This document shows positions 17,537-26,190 of a stretch of DNA of 64,000 nucleotides, piece after piece (within the stretch, counting starts at the first letter, position 1; each line of letters begins with the position of its first letter). The notes under the pieces were generated by a model, which searched no databases, was not told where the DNA came from, and saw only the letters and a program-made list of their open reading frames with translations. This stretch comes from Paragemmobacter ruber (GTDB taxonomy: Bacteria; Pseudomonadota; Alphaproteobacteria; Rhodobacterales; Rhodobacteraceae), in contig NZ_JAAATW010000004.1 of NCBI RefSeq assembly GCF_009908315.1, positions 1 through 64,000 on the forward strand. The letters run 5' to 3'. The position numbers were made by a program, and so were the translations under genes.

Positions 17537-18558
17537 CCCTGCCCCCGCGCCAAGGCTTCCATCACGCGCTGCGGTGTCAGCGCCCCGGCGATCCGCCCGT
17601 CACCATCGCGCACCGCCACGACCGGCGCCCCGCCCGCGAAGGCGGCAAAAGCGGCCTCCAGCGTCGCCTCTGCCCCGATCACCGGCGCATCCGGCGCGGT
17701 GCTCAGGCCCGCATCGGCAAAGGCGCCGCACAAAAGGATGCGGCTGCGGTTCACGTCGCGCACAAAGCGCGCCACATAGTCATCAGCCGGGCGGGCAAGG
17801 ATCTCTGCCCCGGTGCCCACCTGCCGCAGCGTGCCGTCCTTCAGGATCGCGATGTGGTCGCCCAGCATCAGGGCCTCGTCCAGATCATGGGTGATGAAGA
17901 CGATGGTCTTGCCCAGTCGCGCCTGCAGTTCCTTCAACTGCACCTGCATGTCATGGCGGATCAGCGGATCCAGCGCCGAAAACGCCTCGTCCATCAGCAG
18001 GACCTCGGCATCGGTGGCCAGCGCGCGTGCCAGCCCAACGCGCTGCTGCATGCCCCCCGAAAGCTGCGCCGGATAGCTGCCCTCGAACCCCGACAAACCC
18101 ACCAGCGCAATCTGCTCGCCCGCGCGGCGCAGGGCCTCGGCCCGGGGCACGCCATCCAGAAACAGCCCATAGGCCACATTCTCGGCCACCGTCCGATGCG
18201 GCAGCAGCGCGAAACGTTGAAACACCATCGCGACCTTGCGCCGCCGGAAGGCCTGCAGGCGCGCCGCGTCGTATTTCAGGATATCGTCCCCATCGAACAG
18301 GATACGTCCCCCGGTCGGCTCGATCAGCCTGTTGAAGTGACGGATCAGCGTGCTTTTCCCCGACCCCGACAGTCCCATGATGACAAAGGTCTCGCCCGCC
18401 CGGATGTCCAGCGTGACGTCATGCAGGCCCAGCACATGGTCCGTCTCGGCCTTCAGTTGCCCCTTGTCCATTCCCGCCCGCACCTTTGCCAAGGCGCCTG
18501 CCGGATCACGGCCAAAGACCTTTGATACGTTTTCGACCCTGATCTTCACCGGGCGCAT
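17533..18558 (-). CDS. Betaine/proline-type ABC transporter ATPase (ProV-like)
   Basis: A 341-aa ATP-binding subunit of the QAT/ProU class importing quaternary amines. Walker A is GLSGSGKST near residue 63, the signature LSGGMQQR near 167, and Walker B VLLMDEAFSALD near 189. The C-terminal 60 residues form a single, poorly conserved CBS-like segment, shorter than the paired CBS domains of E. coli ProV. The ATG at 18558 is preferred over the GTG one codon upstream because it overlaps the permease stop by one base (TGATG). It forms an importer with the permease and binding protein just upstream. Confidence 0.92.
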   Translation of the reverse strand: MRPVKIRVENVSKVFGRDPAGALAKVRAGMDKGQLKAETDHVLGLHDVTLDIRAGETFVIMGLSGSGKSTLIRHFNRLIEPTGGRILFDGDDILKYDAARLQAFRRRKVAMVFQRFALLPHRTVAENVAYGLFLDGVPRAEALRRAGEQIALVGLSGFEGSYPAQLSGGMQQRVGLARALATDAEVLLMDEAFSALDPLIRHDMQVQLKELQARLGKTIVFITHDLDEALMLGDHIAILKDGTLRQVGTGAEILARPADDYVARFVRDVNRSRILLCGAFADAGLSTAPDAPVIGAEATLEAAFAAFAGGAPVVAVRDGDGRIAGALTPQRVMEALARGQG

Positions 18559-19433
18559 CACTTCCCCTCCCGATGCAGGTTCGCCTGCACGCGGCGGCCA
18601 TAGCTTTGTGCGATGCGGTCAAAGATGATCGCCAGCAAGACGATCCCCAGCCCCGCGATCAGACCCCGGCTCACCTCAAGGCGTTGGATGCCCTGCAGCA
18701 CCTGATAGCCCAGCCCCCCCGCCCCGATCATCGACGCGATCACCACCATGGACAGCGCCATCATCGTGGTCTGGTTGATTCCGGCCATGATCGTCGGCAT
18801 GGCCAGCGGCACCTGCACCGTCCACAACTGCTGGCGCGGTGAGGCGCCGAAGGCGCGCGCCGCCTCCACGATCTCGGCATCCACCTGCCGGATGCCCAGG
18901 TCGGTCAGCCGGATGACAGGCGGAATGGCAAAGACGATGGTCGCCAGCAGGGCCGGGATCTTGCCGGGGCCGAACAGCATGACGAACGGGATCAGATAGA
19001 CGAAGATCGGCATGGTCTGCATGATGTCGAGCACGGGCAACATGCCACCCCGCACCCGGTCGGATCGCGACATGGCGATCCCCAAAGGCACGCCGATCAG
19101 CACCGACAGGACGGTTGCAGCCAACATCAGCGCAACTGTCGCCATCGCGTCGTTCCAAACGCCCAGAAGGCCCAGCAACACCAGCAGGGCGGCGACAACG
19201 ATTACCGGCACCACCTTTCGGCCTGCCCCCCAGGTCGCGGCGCAGAACAGCGCAACCACCACCCACCAGGGCAGGAATTGCAGGCCCCGCTCCAGCCCGG
19301 TGATGGCCCGCAACACGGGCATGAAAATGATTTCCAGCGTCTCGCCCCAGTTGGCGACGATACCGTTGAAGGCGGCGTCGAGGGCGCGGCCAAAGCTGCG
19401 CGTATCCCAAAGTTCCGGGAAGCCGGAGGTCAT
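18558..19433 (-). CDS. Betaine/proline-type ABC transporter permease (ProW-like)
   Basis: A 291-aa inner-membrane permease with about seven hydrophobic segments. The BPD_transp_1 EAA loop reads [20 protein letters not shown], followed by [18 protein letters not shown], which is characteristic of ProW/OpuAB. A polar N-terminal extension precedes the first helix as in other ProW proteins. It partners the ATPase gene (1-base overlap) and the binding-protein gene, from which it is separated by 67 bases holding a strong stem-loop. Confidence 0.92.
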   Translation of the reverse strand: MTSGFPELWDTRSFGRALDAAFNGIVANWGETLEIIFMPVLRAITGLERGLQFLPWWVVVALFCAATWGAGRKVVPVIVVAALLVLLGLLGVWNDAMATVALMLAATVLSVLIGVPLGIAMSRSDRVRGGMLPVLDIMQTMPIFVYLIPFVMLFGPGKIPALLATIVFAIPPVIRLTDLGIRQVDAEIVEAARAFGASPRQQLWTVQVPLAMPTIMAGINQTTMMALSMVVIASMIGAGGLGYQVLQGIQRLEVSRGLIAGLGIVLLAIIFDRIAQSYGRRVQANLHREGK

Positions 19434-19454
19434 GGCTGTCGTCCTTCAAAATGA

Positions 19455-19488
19455 CGTGCCGCCCGCTCCACCAACGGGGGGCGGCACG
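19455..19488 (-). promoter_or_regulatory. Intercistronic stem-loop after binding-protein gene
   Basis: Perfect 10-bp arms, CGTGCCGCCC at 19455-19464 and GGGCGGCACG at 19479-19488, with a 14-base loop. It begins 12 bases after the ProX-like stop, before the permease gene. Only a weak TTTT follows in the minus direction, so partial attenuation or 3'-end mRNA protection is more likely than full termination. Such hairpins are known to raise binding-protein levels over permease levels in ABC operons. Confidence 0.6.
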
Positions 19489-19500
19489 CGCTGGCGCTGC

Positions 19501-20508
19501 TCAGAGGCTGGCCTTCACCTTCGCTGCCACCTCGGCGGGGACCCACGCGCTCCAGATCGCCTCGTATTCCGCCAGGAAATGTTCGGCGACCTCCTCAGCC
19601 GTGGCCCCGTTGTCATCCCCCCAGGCGAGGACGGTGCTGATCTCGTCATTCGGGACCTGCATCTTCGACAGGAACTCCGCCACCGCCGGTGCCTGCGTCT
19701 TCAGATCCGACACCACCGCCACCGCCACCTCTCCCGCGGCCCAGCCGGTGACTTGCGGATCGGCACAGTTGGCATCGGTCAGGCAGGTGAATTTTTCCCG
19801 GTCACTCTCGGGCATCCCGAGGCGGACAAGGTTGAACTTCCCGACCACATCCGACGGCCCCCAGTAATAGCCAACCCAGGGTTCCTGCTGCGCCACCGCC
19901 CGTGCGATGGACGCCTTCAGGTTTTCCCCCGAACCCGGCGAGAAAAGTTCGAACTCGTCCTCAAGCCCCAGCGCCTTGTAATAGTTGGTGATGATGACTT
20001 CGCTCGCCCAGCCGGGCGGCCCGTTGTACAGCCGTCCCTTGCCAGGGCTCTGGTTGTCTTCGAAGATCTGCCAGTTTGCAGCCAGATCCTCGATGGTCTT
20101 GATCTGCGGGTTCTGCTCCAGCACGTAATCCGGCACCCACAGCCCATCCTGACCCCCGCCCGCAAAGACATCGGACGCCTTGTAGACATTTCCCTTCGCC
20201 TGCATCTCGTCCCATTGCGCCTGCACGGTAGACACCCACAGTTCGGGCGCCACCGTCGGCTCTGACCGGGTCAGCATCGACGTCGCCGTCGGCACCGTGT
20301 CCCCGGGAACCAGCTGCGCATCGCAGCCATAGCCTGCCGCCATGATCTTCTGCGCCACATGCGCCAGCGTGGCCGCCGAAAGCCATGTCATTTCGGCCAC
20401 TGTAATCGTTCCGGCCGTGCCGCAATCCTGTGCGGCGGCGGGCTGGGCCTGCGTCATTCCCGCAACGGCAAGTGCGGCCAGCGCGGGGAAACCTATCTTC
20501 CGTGTCAT
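19501..20508 (-). CDS. Quaternary-amine-type ABC transporter substrate-binding protein (ProX-like)
   Basis: A 335-aa periplasmic binding protein of the OpuAC/ProX type. Residues 1-27 are a signal peptide ending AQPAAAQ. The mature protein has the family ITVAEMTWLSAATLAHV start and aromatic residues of the kind that form a cation-pi cage for methylated ammonium groups (YNGPPGWASE, EPWVGYYWGPSD). Four cysteines in the mature part could form disulfides. The ATG at 20508 gives an intact signal peptide and is preferred to the longer frame. It lies 98 bases after the Ldh2-like gene. The ligand is likely a betaine-like compound. Confidence 0.92.
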   Translation of the reverse strand: MTRKIGFPALAALAVAGMTQAQPAAAQDCGTAGTITVAEMTWLSAATLAHVAQKIMAAGYGCDAQLVPGDTVPTATSMLTRSEPTVAPELWVSTVQAQWDEMQAKGNVYKASDVFAGGGQDGLWVPDYVLEQNPQIKTIEDLAANWQIFEDNQSPGKGRLYNGPPGWASEVIITNYYKALGLEDEFELFSPGSGENLKASIARAVAQQEPWVGYYWGPSDVVGKFNLVRLGMPESDREKFTCLTDANCADPQVTGWAAGEVAVAVVSDLKTQAPAVAEFLSKMQVPNDEISTVLAWGDDNGATAEEVAEHFLAEYEAIWSAWVPAEVAAKVKASL

Positions 20509-20606
20509 CGCGAACCTCTCTGTTAGGCAGGGCTTTCCATGCCCCTTGTGGCGGCAGTGTCCGGCAGGGTTGAACTTCAATCAAACGACAACGAATGAGA
20601 TTGATT

Positions 20607-21608
20607 TCAGTTTTGCTGAACCCCAAGGCGCTGCGCGAGATCGCCATCCACCTCGACACCGTCCCGCATCGTGCGCGCCCGCGCGGCCTGCCGCCGCGCC
20701 CCGGGCAGCCGCGCGCCCGGTTGCGCCTCGATCGCGGCAACGAGGCCGGCCATGCGGTCGGTGAAACCCGCGGCAAAGGCGGCTGGATCCAGCGCGATGA
20801 AGCATTGCCCCGTCCCCGGCGGCCCACCGACCGGCCCGGAAAACGGGCTGGCCTCCCGACTGGCCACCGCCCCGGCCAGCGCTGATGCCAGAACCTCCAC
20901 CAGCAACCCCATGCCGAAACCCTTCGTCCCACCCGCTGGCAACATCGACCCTTTAAGCGCTTTGTCCGGGTCCGTCGTCGGCGCACCGTCGGCGTCAAGG
21001 GCCCAACCTTCGGGGATCGCCTCGCCCCGCCTTGCCCGCAGGATCACCTCTGACTTCGCCACGACACTGGCGGATTGATCCAGCACGAACCGCGCCCCGC
21101 CAACACCGTCCGGAACCGCCAGCGCAAAGGGATTGGTCCCGATCACAGGCACCCGCCCGCCCGGTGGCGCGATCGAGGCCGGCGCATGCGTAAAGCAAAG
21201 ACCGACCAACCCCGCCTCGGCGATCCGCTCCGCGTGATGGCCAAGGATGCCGCAGTTATACGACCGGTGCAGCGTCATCGCCGCGATGCCGCAGGTGCGC
21301 GCGGCCTCGATCAACACGGGCAGGCCCAGATCGACGGCTGGATGGGCAAAGCCATGCGCCGCATCCACGGTCACGGCGCCCGGTCGCGGCTGTGCAAGCT
21401 GCGGTTCGGCGCTGCCGATCACCTTGCCGCAGGCCAGATGCTCGGCATAGATCGGCAGATACATCAATCCATGCGACCGCACACCGTCCCGCTCGGCCAG
21501 ACGGATGGATCGTGCCACCGGCATCGCCTGCGCCCGGCTCGCCCCGGCGCCGATCAGTATCCGCAAGGCCAAAGCCTCTATCTCGTCCAGCCCGATCCGC
21601 AGCGACAT
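20607..21608 (-). CDS. Ldh2/malate-lactate dehydrogenase family oxidoreductase
   Basis: A 333-aa NAD(P)H-dependent reductase of the Ldh2 (type II malate/L-lactate dehydrogenase) family, which also includes delta1-piperideine-2-carboxylate/pyrroline-2-carboxylate reductase (DpkA), ureidoglycolate dehydrogenase and sulfolactate dehydrogenase. The catalytic histidine is His46 in DGVRSHG, and the VIGTNPFALAVPDG and KGFGMGLLVEVLA segments are typical. The ATG at 21608 has GGAGG six bases upstream, so it is preferred to a TTG two codons earlier. It heads the operon with the betaine-type importer. An imine or 2-oxo-acid reductase role is inferred from context. Confidence 0.85.
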   Translation of the reverse strand: MSLRIGLDEIEALALRILIGAGASRAQAMPVARSIRLAERDGVRSHGLMYLPIYAEHLACGKVIGSAEPQLAQPRPGAVTVDAAHGFAHPAVDLGLPVLIEAARTCGIAAMTLHRSYNCGILGHHAERIAEAGLVGLCFTHAPASIAPPGGRVPVIGTNPFALAVPDGVGGARFVLDQSASVVAKSEVILRARRGEAIPEGWALDADGAPTTDPDKALKGSMLPAGGTKGFGMGLLVEVLASALAGAVASREASPFSGPVGGPPGTGQCFIALDPAAFAAGFTDRMAGLVAAIEAQPGARLPGARRQAARARTMRDGVEVDGDLAQRLGVQQN

Positions 21609-21699
21609 CCGCAACCTCCATCCTGCCTTGACGCAGCATTCCGATTGCTCGCTTCAACTCAACGCAGTACTTCTTTGGTAGATTTCAGGGAAATTGAAC

Positions 21700-22602
21700 A
21701 TGATCCGCCTCGAAGCCTTGCGCGCCTTTGTCGAAGTGGCCGATCACGGCAACATCAAGGATGCCTCGGAACGGCTGTTTCGTACGCCTTCGGCCCTGTC
21801 CATGACGCTGAAACAGATCGAAGACCGGCTGGGATGCCCGCTGTTCGAAACCGATCGCAAGTCCAGCCTCACCGACATGGGGCGCTTCCTCTACGATCAG
21901 GCCGTTGTCCTGTTGCGCGACTACGACCGCGCGATGGAGCGGATCGACGCGCAGTCCAAGGCGCGCAGCGGGCGCTTGCGCATCGCCTCTGTCCCATCGG
22001 TGGCGACGATGCTGCTGCCCGCCTTCCTGCAGGAATTCATTTCCACCCGTCCCGATCTTGATGTCGAACTGGTCGATACCGACAGCACCGATGTCCGCCT
22101 TCTGGTCGAGACGGGGCAGGTCGATCTCGGCATAGCCGGGTTTTCGGCCGATCAGCCCGGCATCGCCACGCGGCCCGTTTTCCGCGATCCCTTCCTTCTG
22201 GTCTGTCGCACGGACAGCCTGCTTGCCGCCAAGGGGCCGGTGCTCGACTGGGATGATCTGAAAGGCCAATCCCTCATCGTGAACGAGGCGGCCCGCGGCC
22301 TGCCGTCAGACGGGTTTCAGGCACTCGTCCGAGAGGCGCGCTTTTCGGTGCGCAACGTGGCATCCCTGATCGCCATGGTGCAATCGGGCATGGGCGTCAC
22401 GCTTCTGCCCGCACTGGCCACGGTCAATCTGCCCGCCGCGCTGACCGCCCGGTCCCTGCGCGATCCGGCCTGCCTGCGCACGGTCAGCCTGCTCTGGCGG
22501 GCGGGCCGCGTCCACAGCCCCGTCGCCCAGCGGTTCCTGCAGGACTTCGTGCTTGCCGCGAGGCAGACAACACGCAGCCTTGGGCTCGAAGCCATGGGGT
22601 GA
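21700..22602 (+). CDS. LysR-family transcriptional regulator (next to Ldh2/ProXWV operon)
   Basis: A LysR-type regulator of 300 aa: HTH at residues 1-60 (IRLEALRAFVEVADHGNIKDASE, then PSALSMTLKQIEDRLG) and effector domain from about 90 (SGRLRIASVPSVATMLLPAF). The ATG at 21700 follows a CAGGGAA ribosome site; a TTG two codons upstream is possible. It is divergent from the Ldh2/ProXWV/ALDH operon with 91 bases between starts and is the obvious regulator of that operon. Confidence 0.9.
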   Translation: MIRLEALRAFVEVADHGNIKDASERLFRTPSALSMTLKQIEDRLGCPLFETDRKSSLTDMGRFLYDQAVVLLRDYDRAMERIDAQSKARSGRLRIASVPSVATMLLPAFLQEFISTRPDLDVELVDTDSTDVRLLVETGQVDLGIAGFSADQPGIATRPVFRDPFLLVCRTDSLLAAKGPVLDWDDLKGQSLIVNEAARGLPSDGFQALVREARFSVRNVASLIAMVQSGMGVTLLPALATVNLPAALTARSLRDPACLRTVSLLWRAGRVHSPVAQRFLQDFVLAARQTTRSLGLEAMG

Positions 22603-22985
22603 ACCGGGCTTCGCCGCGCAGCACCACGTCCCTCCGGCCGCGTTGACCATTGCAGCACCGCCAACGATCCGGCACGTCATTCCGGTCGCGGTCGGGGCGC
22701 CGCAGCACCAGCGAACGGCACAGCCCGGCTATGGCGAAAGAAGCGCACTCACTTCCCCAGGGCCGCGATGCACCTTCCCGCCGCCAACCCGACCTCCTGG
22801 TCGGCGCCGCGCAGCAGGATGACGCAAGTCATCCCGACCGCGATGATCCATTTATCCGGGTTTGGCGCCGCGCGGTCAGGATGGTTCGGGTTGACGCAAA
22901 TTCCCCGTCAACGCGGCCAATCCAAAGCACGGCGGCAGCCGCGTCGTGAACATGCCGTCGCGCGGCCCCGCCCTGTGCTACACCG
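22603..22985. other. Intergenic region without a gene
   Basis: 383 bases between the ends of a LysR gene and the Gfo/Idh/MocA gene (convergent). No protein-like frame, RNA gene or terminator with a U-run is apparent. It has scattered GC-rich imperfect repeats only. Confidence 0.5.
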
Positions 22986-24146
22986 TCAGAGGTTCAACCC
23001 TACCCAAGCCCCATTGCGCGCCGAGGACCGGGCACAGGCATCGACGAAGGCCACGCCCTCCAGCCCCTCCCGCAGGCCGGGGAAAGTGGTCCCCTCCGGC
23101 AGGGGCGTGCCCGACTTGGCCGCGCGGATCGCGCGCGCCGCTTCGGTGTAGATCGTGGCGAAACCTTCCAGATACCCTTCCGGGTGGCCCGGCGGCACAC
23201 GGCTGACCCGGCCCGCCTCCGGCCCCGAACCGGCCCCGCCCCGCGTGATCAGCCGCTTGGGTTGTCCGAATGGCGTGAACCACAGATAGTTCGGGTCTTC
23301 CTGCGCCCATTCCAGACCGCCCTTCGATCCGTAAACCCGCAGCCGCAGCCCGTTCTCGTTGCCTGGCGCCACCTGGCTGCACATGAGCGTGCCTTTCGCC
23401 CCGCCCCGGAACCGCATCAGCACATGGCCGTTGTCATCCACCCGCCGCCCCGGAACGAACGCACTTAGGTCCGCCGCCAGTGCCTCCAGCGAAAGCCCGG
23501 TCACGAAATTCGCAAGGTTGAAGGCGTGGGTGCCGATATCGCCCGTCGATCCGCCCACCCCCGACCGCGCCGGATCGGTGCGCCATTCGGCCTGCTTGTT
23601 GGTCACCGCCTCGGTCAGCCAGTCCTGCAGGTATTCCACATGCACCACGCGGATCTCGCCCAGCTCGCCCGCCGCCACCATGGCCTTGGCCTGCCGCACC
23701 ATCGGATAGCCCGTGTAATTATGCGTCAGCGCAAAGACCACGCCCGACGCCTCCGCCGCCTTGGCCAGCCGCTTTGCTTCGGGCAAAGTTGCCGTAAGCG
23801 GCTTGTCACAGATCACATGGATACCCCGCCGCAGGAACTGCATCGCCACCGGGGCGTGCATGTGGTTCGGCGTGACGATGGCCACCGCGTCAATCCCGTC
23901 CTTCCGCCGCGCCTCGCGCGCGGCCATGTCGGCAAAGCTCGTATAGGCCCGCGCCACCCCCAGATCGGCGGCCGAAGCCAGCGCCTTCTCTGGATCGGCC
24001 GAGAACGCGCCAGCCACAAGTTCGTACTGGTCGTCGATCCGGGCCGCGATGCGGTGAACGGCACCGATGAACGCGTCCCGGCCCCCCCCAACCATCCCGA
24101 GGCGCAGGCGCTCCGGGCGGGCGGTATGTGCGGCATCAATGGGCAT
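22986..24146 (-). CDS. Gfo/Idh/MocA family oxidoreductase
   Basis: A 386-aa NAD(P)-dependent sugar or cyclitol dehydrogenase. The N-terminal Rossmann motif is GMVGGGRDAFIGAVH at about residues 17-31, followed by the family active-site motif CDKPL near 110 (Lys in HVICDKPLTAT). The C-terminal half is the alpha/beta substrate domain with GDIGTHAFNLANFV, whose Asp and His complete the catalytic set. The ATG at 24146 is chosen; the open frame continues upstream without a conserved start. It is the last gene of a sugar uptake and catabolism cluster, after the isomerase gene. Confidence 0.9.
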   Translation of the reverse strand: MPIDAAHTARPERLRLGMVGGGRDAFIGAVHRIAARIDDQYELVAGAFSADPEKALASAADLGVARAYTSFADMAAREARRKDGIDAVAIVTPNHMHAPVAMQFLRRGIHVICDKPLTATLPEAKRLAKAAEASGVVFALTHNYTGYPMVRQAKAMVAAGELGEIRVVHVEYLQDWLTEAVTNKQAEWRTDPARSGVGGSTGDIGTHAFNLANFVTGLSLEALAADLSAFVPGRRVDDNGHVLMRFRGGAKGTLMCSQVAPGNENGLRLRVYGSKGGLEWAQEDPNYLWFTPFGQPKRLITRGGAGSGPEAGRVSRVPPGHPEGYLEGFATIYTEAARAIRAAKSGTPLPEGTTFPGLREGLEGVAFVDACARSSARNGAWVGLNL

Positions 24147-24231
24147 GAAAGCACCTCGCTTATTGATTTTTGTCCAAGACCGTATGGCGGGCCGCGGGCG
24201 CACCCCGGCCCGCCCGCTCATTCCAGCCGCT

Positions 24232-25287
24232 TCATTCCAGGCCGAGCATCCGGCGGTTCGCGGCGCGGTCCGTTCCGGCATCGGCGAAATCGTCAAAGGC
24301 CTTTTCCGTCACGCGAATGATATGGGCCGCGACAAAGGCCGCCCCTTCCCGAGCGCCGTCTTCGGGGTGCTTCAGGCAACATTCCCATTCCACCACGGCC
24401 CAGCCGTCAAAGCCGTATTGGGTCAGCTTTGAAAAGATGCCGCCGAAATCCACCTGTCCGTCACCCGGACTGCGGAACCGCCCCGCCCGGTTCACCCAGG
24501 ATTGGAAACCGCCATAAACCCCCTGCCGCCCCGTCGGGTTCAACTCGGCATCCTTCACATGGAACATGCGGATCCGGTCGTGATAGATGTCGATGTGGTC
24601 CAGATAATCCAGATGCTGCAGCACATAATGGCTGGGATCATACAGCATGTTGGCGCGGCCGTGACCCTTTACCCGATCAAGGAACATCTCAAAGCTGATG
24701 CCGTCATGCAGATCCTCGCCCGGGTGGATCTCATAGCAGACATCCACCCCGCATTCCTCGGCATGGTTCAGGATCGGCAGCCAGCGCCGCGCCAATTCGT
24801 CAAAGGCCTCTTCCACCAGCCCCGCCGGGCGCTGCGGCCACGGATAGACGAAAGGCCACGCCAGCGCGCCGGAAAACGTCGCATGGGCCGACAGGCCAAG
24901 GTTGCGTGACGCGCTCAGCGCCTTCTTCACCTGATCCACGGCCCATTCTGCACGCGCCTTGGGATTGCCCCGCACGGCAGGGGCGGCAAAGCCGTCAAAG
25001 GCCGTGTCATAGGCCGGATGCACGGCCACAAGCTGGCCCTGCAGATGGGTGGAAAGCTCGGTCACGGCGATGCCGTTCTCGGCCGCCTCGCCCTTGAATG
25101 TGTCGCAGTAATCCTTCGACGTCGCAGCCTTCTCCAGATCAAACAGCCGCGCATCCCAGCTTGGCACTTGCACGCCCACATAGCCGCAATCCGCCGCCCA
25201 AGCGGTGATCGACCGCCACGAATTGAACGGCGCAGCATCGCCCGCAAACTGCGCCAGAAACAGCGCCGGGCCCTTCATCGTTTTCAT
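24232..25287 (-). CDS. Sugar phosphate isomerase/epimerase (xylose-isomerase-like TIM barrel)
   Basis: A 351-aa AP-endonuclease-2/xylose-isomerase-like TIM barrel. Metal-binding residues typical of the family are seen: Glu in DVCYEIHPGED, Asp-His in LYDPSHYVLQHLDY, His in MFHVKDAE, and the C-terminal Glu in GWAVVEWEC. It probably isomerises or epimerises a keto-sugar or its oxidised form together with the adjacent dehydrogenase. The ATG at 25287 has GGAGGG nine bases upstream, so the longer frame is rejected. It sits between the GntR regulator and the dehydrogenase. Confidence 0.87.
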   Translation of the reverse strand: MKTMKGPALFLAQFAGDAAPFNSWRSITAWAADCGYVGVQVPSWDARLFDLEKAATSKDYCDTFKGEAAENGIAVTELSTHLQGQLVAVHPAYDTAFDGFAAPAVRGNPKARAEWAVDQVKKALSASRNLGLSAHATFSGALAWPFVYPWPQRPAGLVEEAFDELARRWLPILNHAEECGVDVCYEIHPGEDLHDGISFEMFLDRVKGHGRANMLYDPSHYVLQHLDYLDHIDIYHDRIRMFHVKDAELNPTGRQGVYGGFQSWVNRAGRFRSPGDGQVDFGGIFSKLTQYGFDGWAVVEWECCLKHPEDGAREGAAFVAAHIIRVTEKAFDDFADAGTDRAANRRMLGLE

Positions 25288-25434
25288 CTGATCCCTCCTC
25301 CCTTTTCGGCCCGCTTGGTGCGGACCTTGATCCCTCTGCAGGGGCCAACCTGCCCTGCTCCTCCCCATCTGTCCGTCACGGTTCCGATATGCTGGCCGAT
25401 CCCATGTATCCTGTCCACCTCGCAATTGCCGCCC

Positions 25435-26172
25435 TCAGGCGCGTCCGCTTCGTCCTTGCAAGATAGACAGCATCCGCTTCGCCGCCGCCTCTTCGTCGCC
25501 GTGATCAACGGCGCCCACCAGGGCGTCGTACTCGGTCGCCACCGCACCTGCCAAACCCTCGCGCGGCGCGTTGCCATCACCATCCAGCCGCGCCAGCACC
25601 GCCACGGCCACCCCGAATTCGATCACGGACGTGGCGGCCCGCAGAAAGGGATTGCCCGACGCCTCGGCCACCAGTCGATGGATCTCGAACAGCGCAAGCG
25701 CAAAGGGTTCGGGTTGATGCGACTGCACCGAAAGCTGGTTCTTCCAGTACTGCATGAGCCGGATCTGCTCGGCCTCGCGGTTGCGCGCCGCCAGCCGCGC
25801 CGCCTGCACCTCAAGGCTTTCACGGATCACGTCGAAGGCGGCAAGGAACCCCTCCGTCGGCCCGCTTTCCAGCTTCCAGGTCAGCACCTGCCGGTCGAAC
25901 ATGTTCCACCGCGACTGCGGCAGCACCCGCGTCCCCACCTTGGCCCGCGCCTCCACCAGCCCCTTCGCCTCCAGCGTCTTCAGCGCCTCGCGCAGCACGG
26001 TGCGCGACACGCCGAAGCGGTCCATCATCTCGGCATCGCCGGGCAGGCTTGATCCCACGGGCATCTCTCCGGCCACGATGGCCCGCCCGACCTCGTTGAT
26101 CACATAAGAATGGAAGTTCCGCGCCGCTTGCCGCCCAGAGAGCGTTCGGATCAGGCTCCCGGGTTCGCTCAT
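25435..26172 (-). CDS. GntR-family (FadR subfamily) transcriptional regulator
   Basis: A 245-aa regulator: GntR winged HTH at about residues 20-85 (YVINEVGRAIVAGEMPVGSSLPGDAEMMDRFGVSRTVLREAL) and an all-helical FCD domain from about 100, with histidine, aspartate and arginine residues of the metal/ligand pocket (FALALFEIHRLVAEAS). It lies inside the sugar cluster, 18 bases after the last permease gene, so it probably represses the importer in the absence of the sugar. A GT-N3-AC palindrome upstream of the binding-protein gene is a candidate site. Confidence 0.92.
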   Translation of the reverse strand: MSEPGSLIRTLSGRQAARNFHSYVINEVGRAIVAGEMPVGSSLPGDAEMMDRFGVSRTVLREALKTLEAKGLVEARAKVGTRVLPQSRWNMFDRQVLTWKLESGPTEGFLAAFDVIRESLEVQAARLAARNREAEQIRLMQYWKNQLSVQSHQPEPFALALFEIHRLVAEASGNPFLRAATSVIEFGVAVAVLARLDGDGNAPREGLAGAVATEYDALVGAVDHGDEEAAAKRMLSILQGRSGRA

Positions 26173-26190
26173 CTTTCTCGGTCCAAGGGA

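Noticed and set aside
22603-22985. Possible gene remnant between the LysR and Gfo/Idh/MocA genes
   Set aside because: No continuous frame with family features was found in either direction; only short Arg/Pro-rich frames are present.
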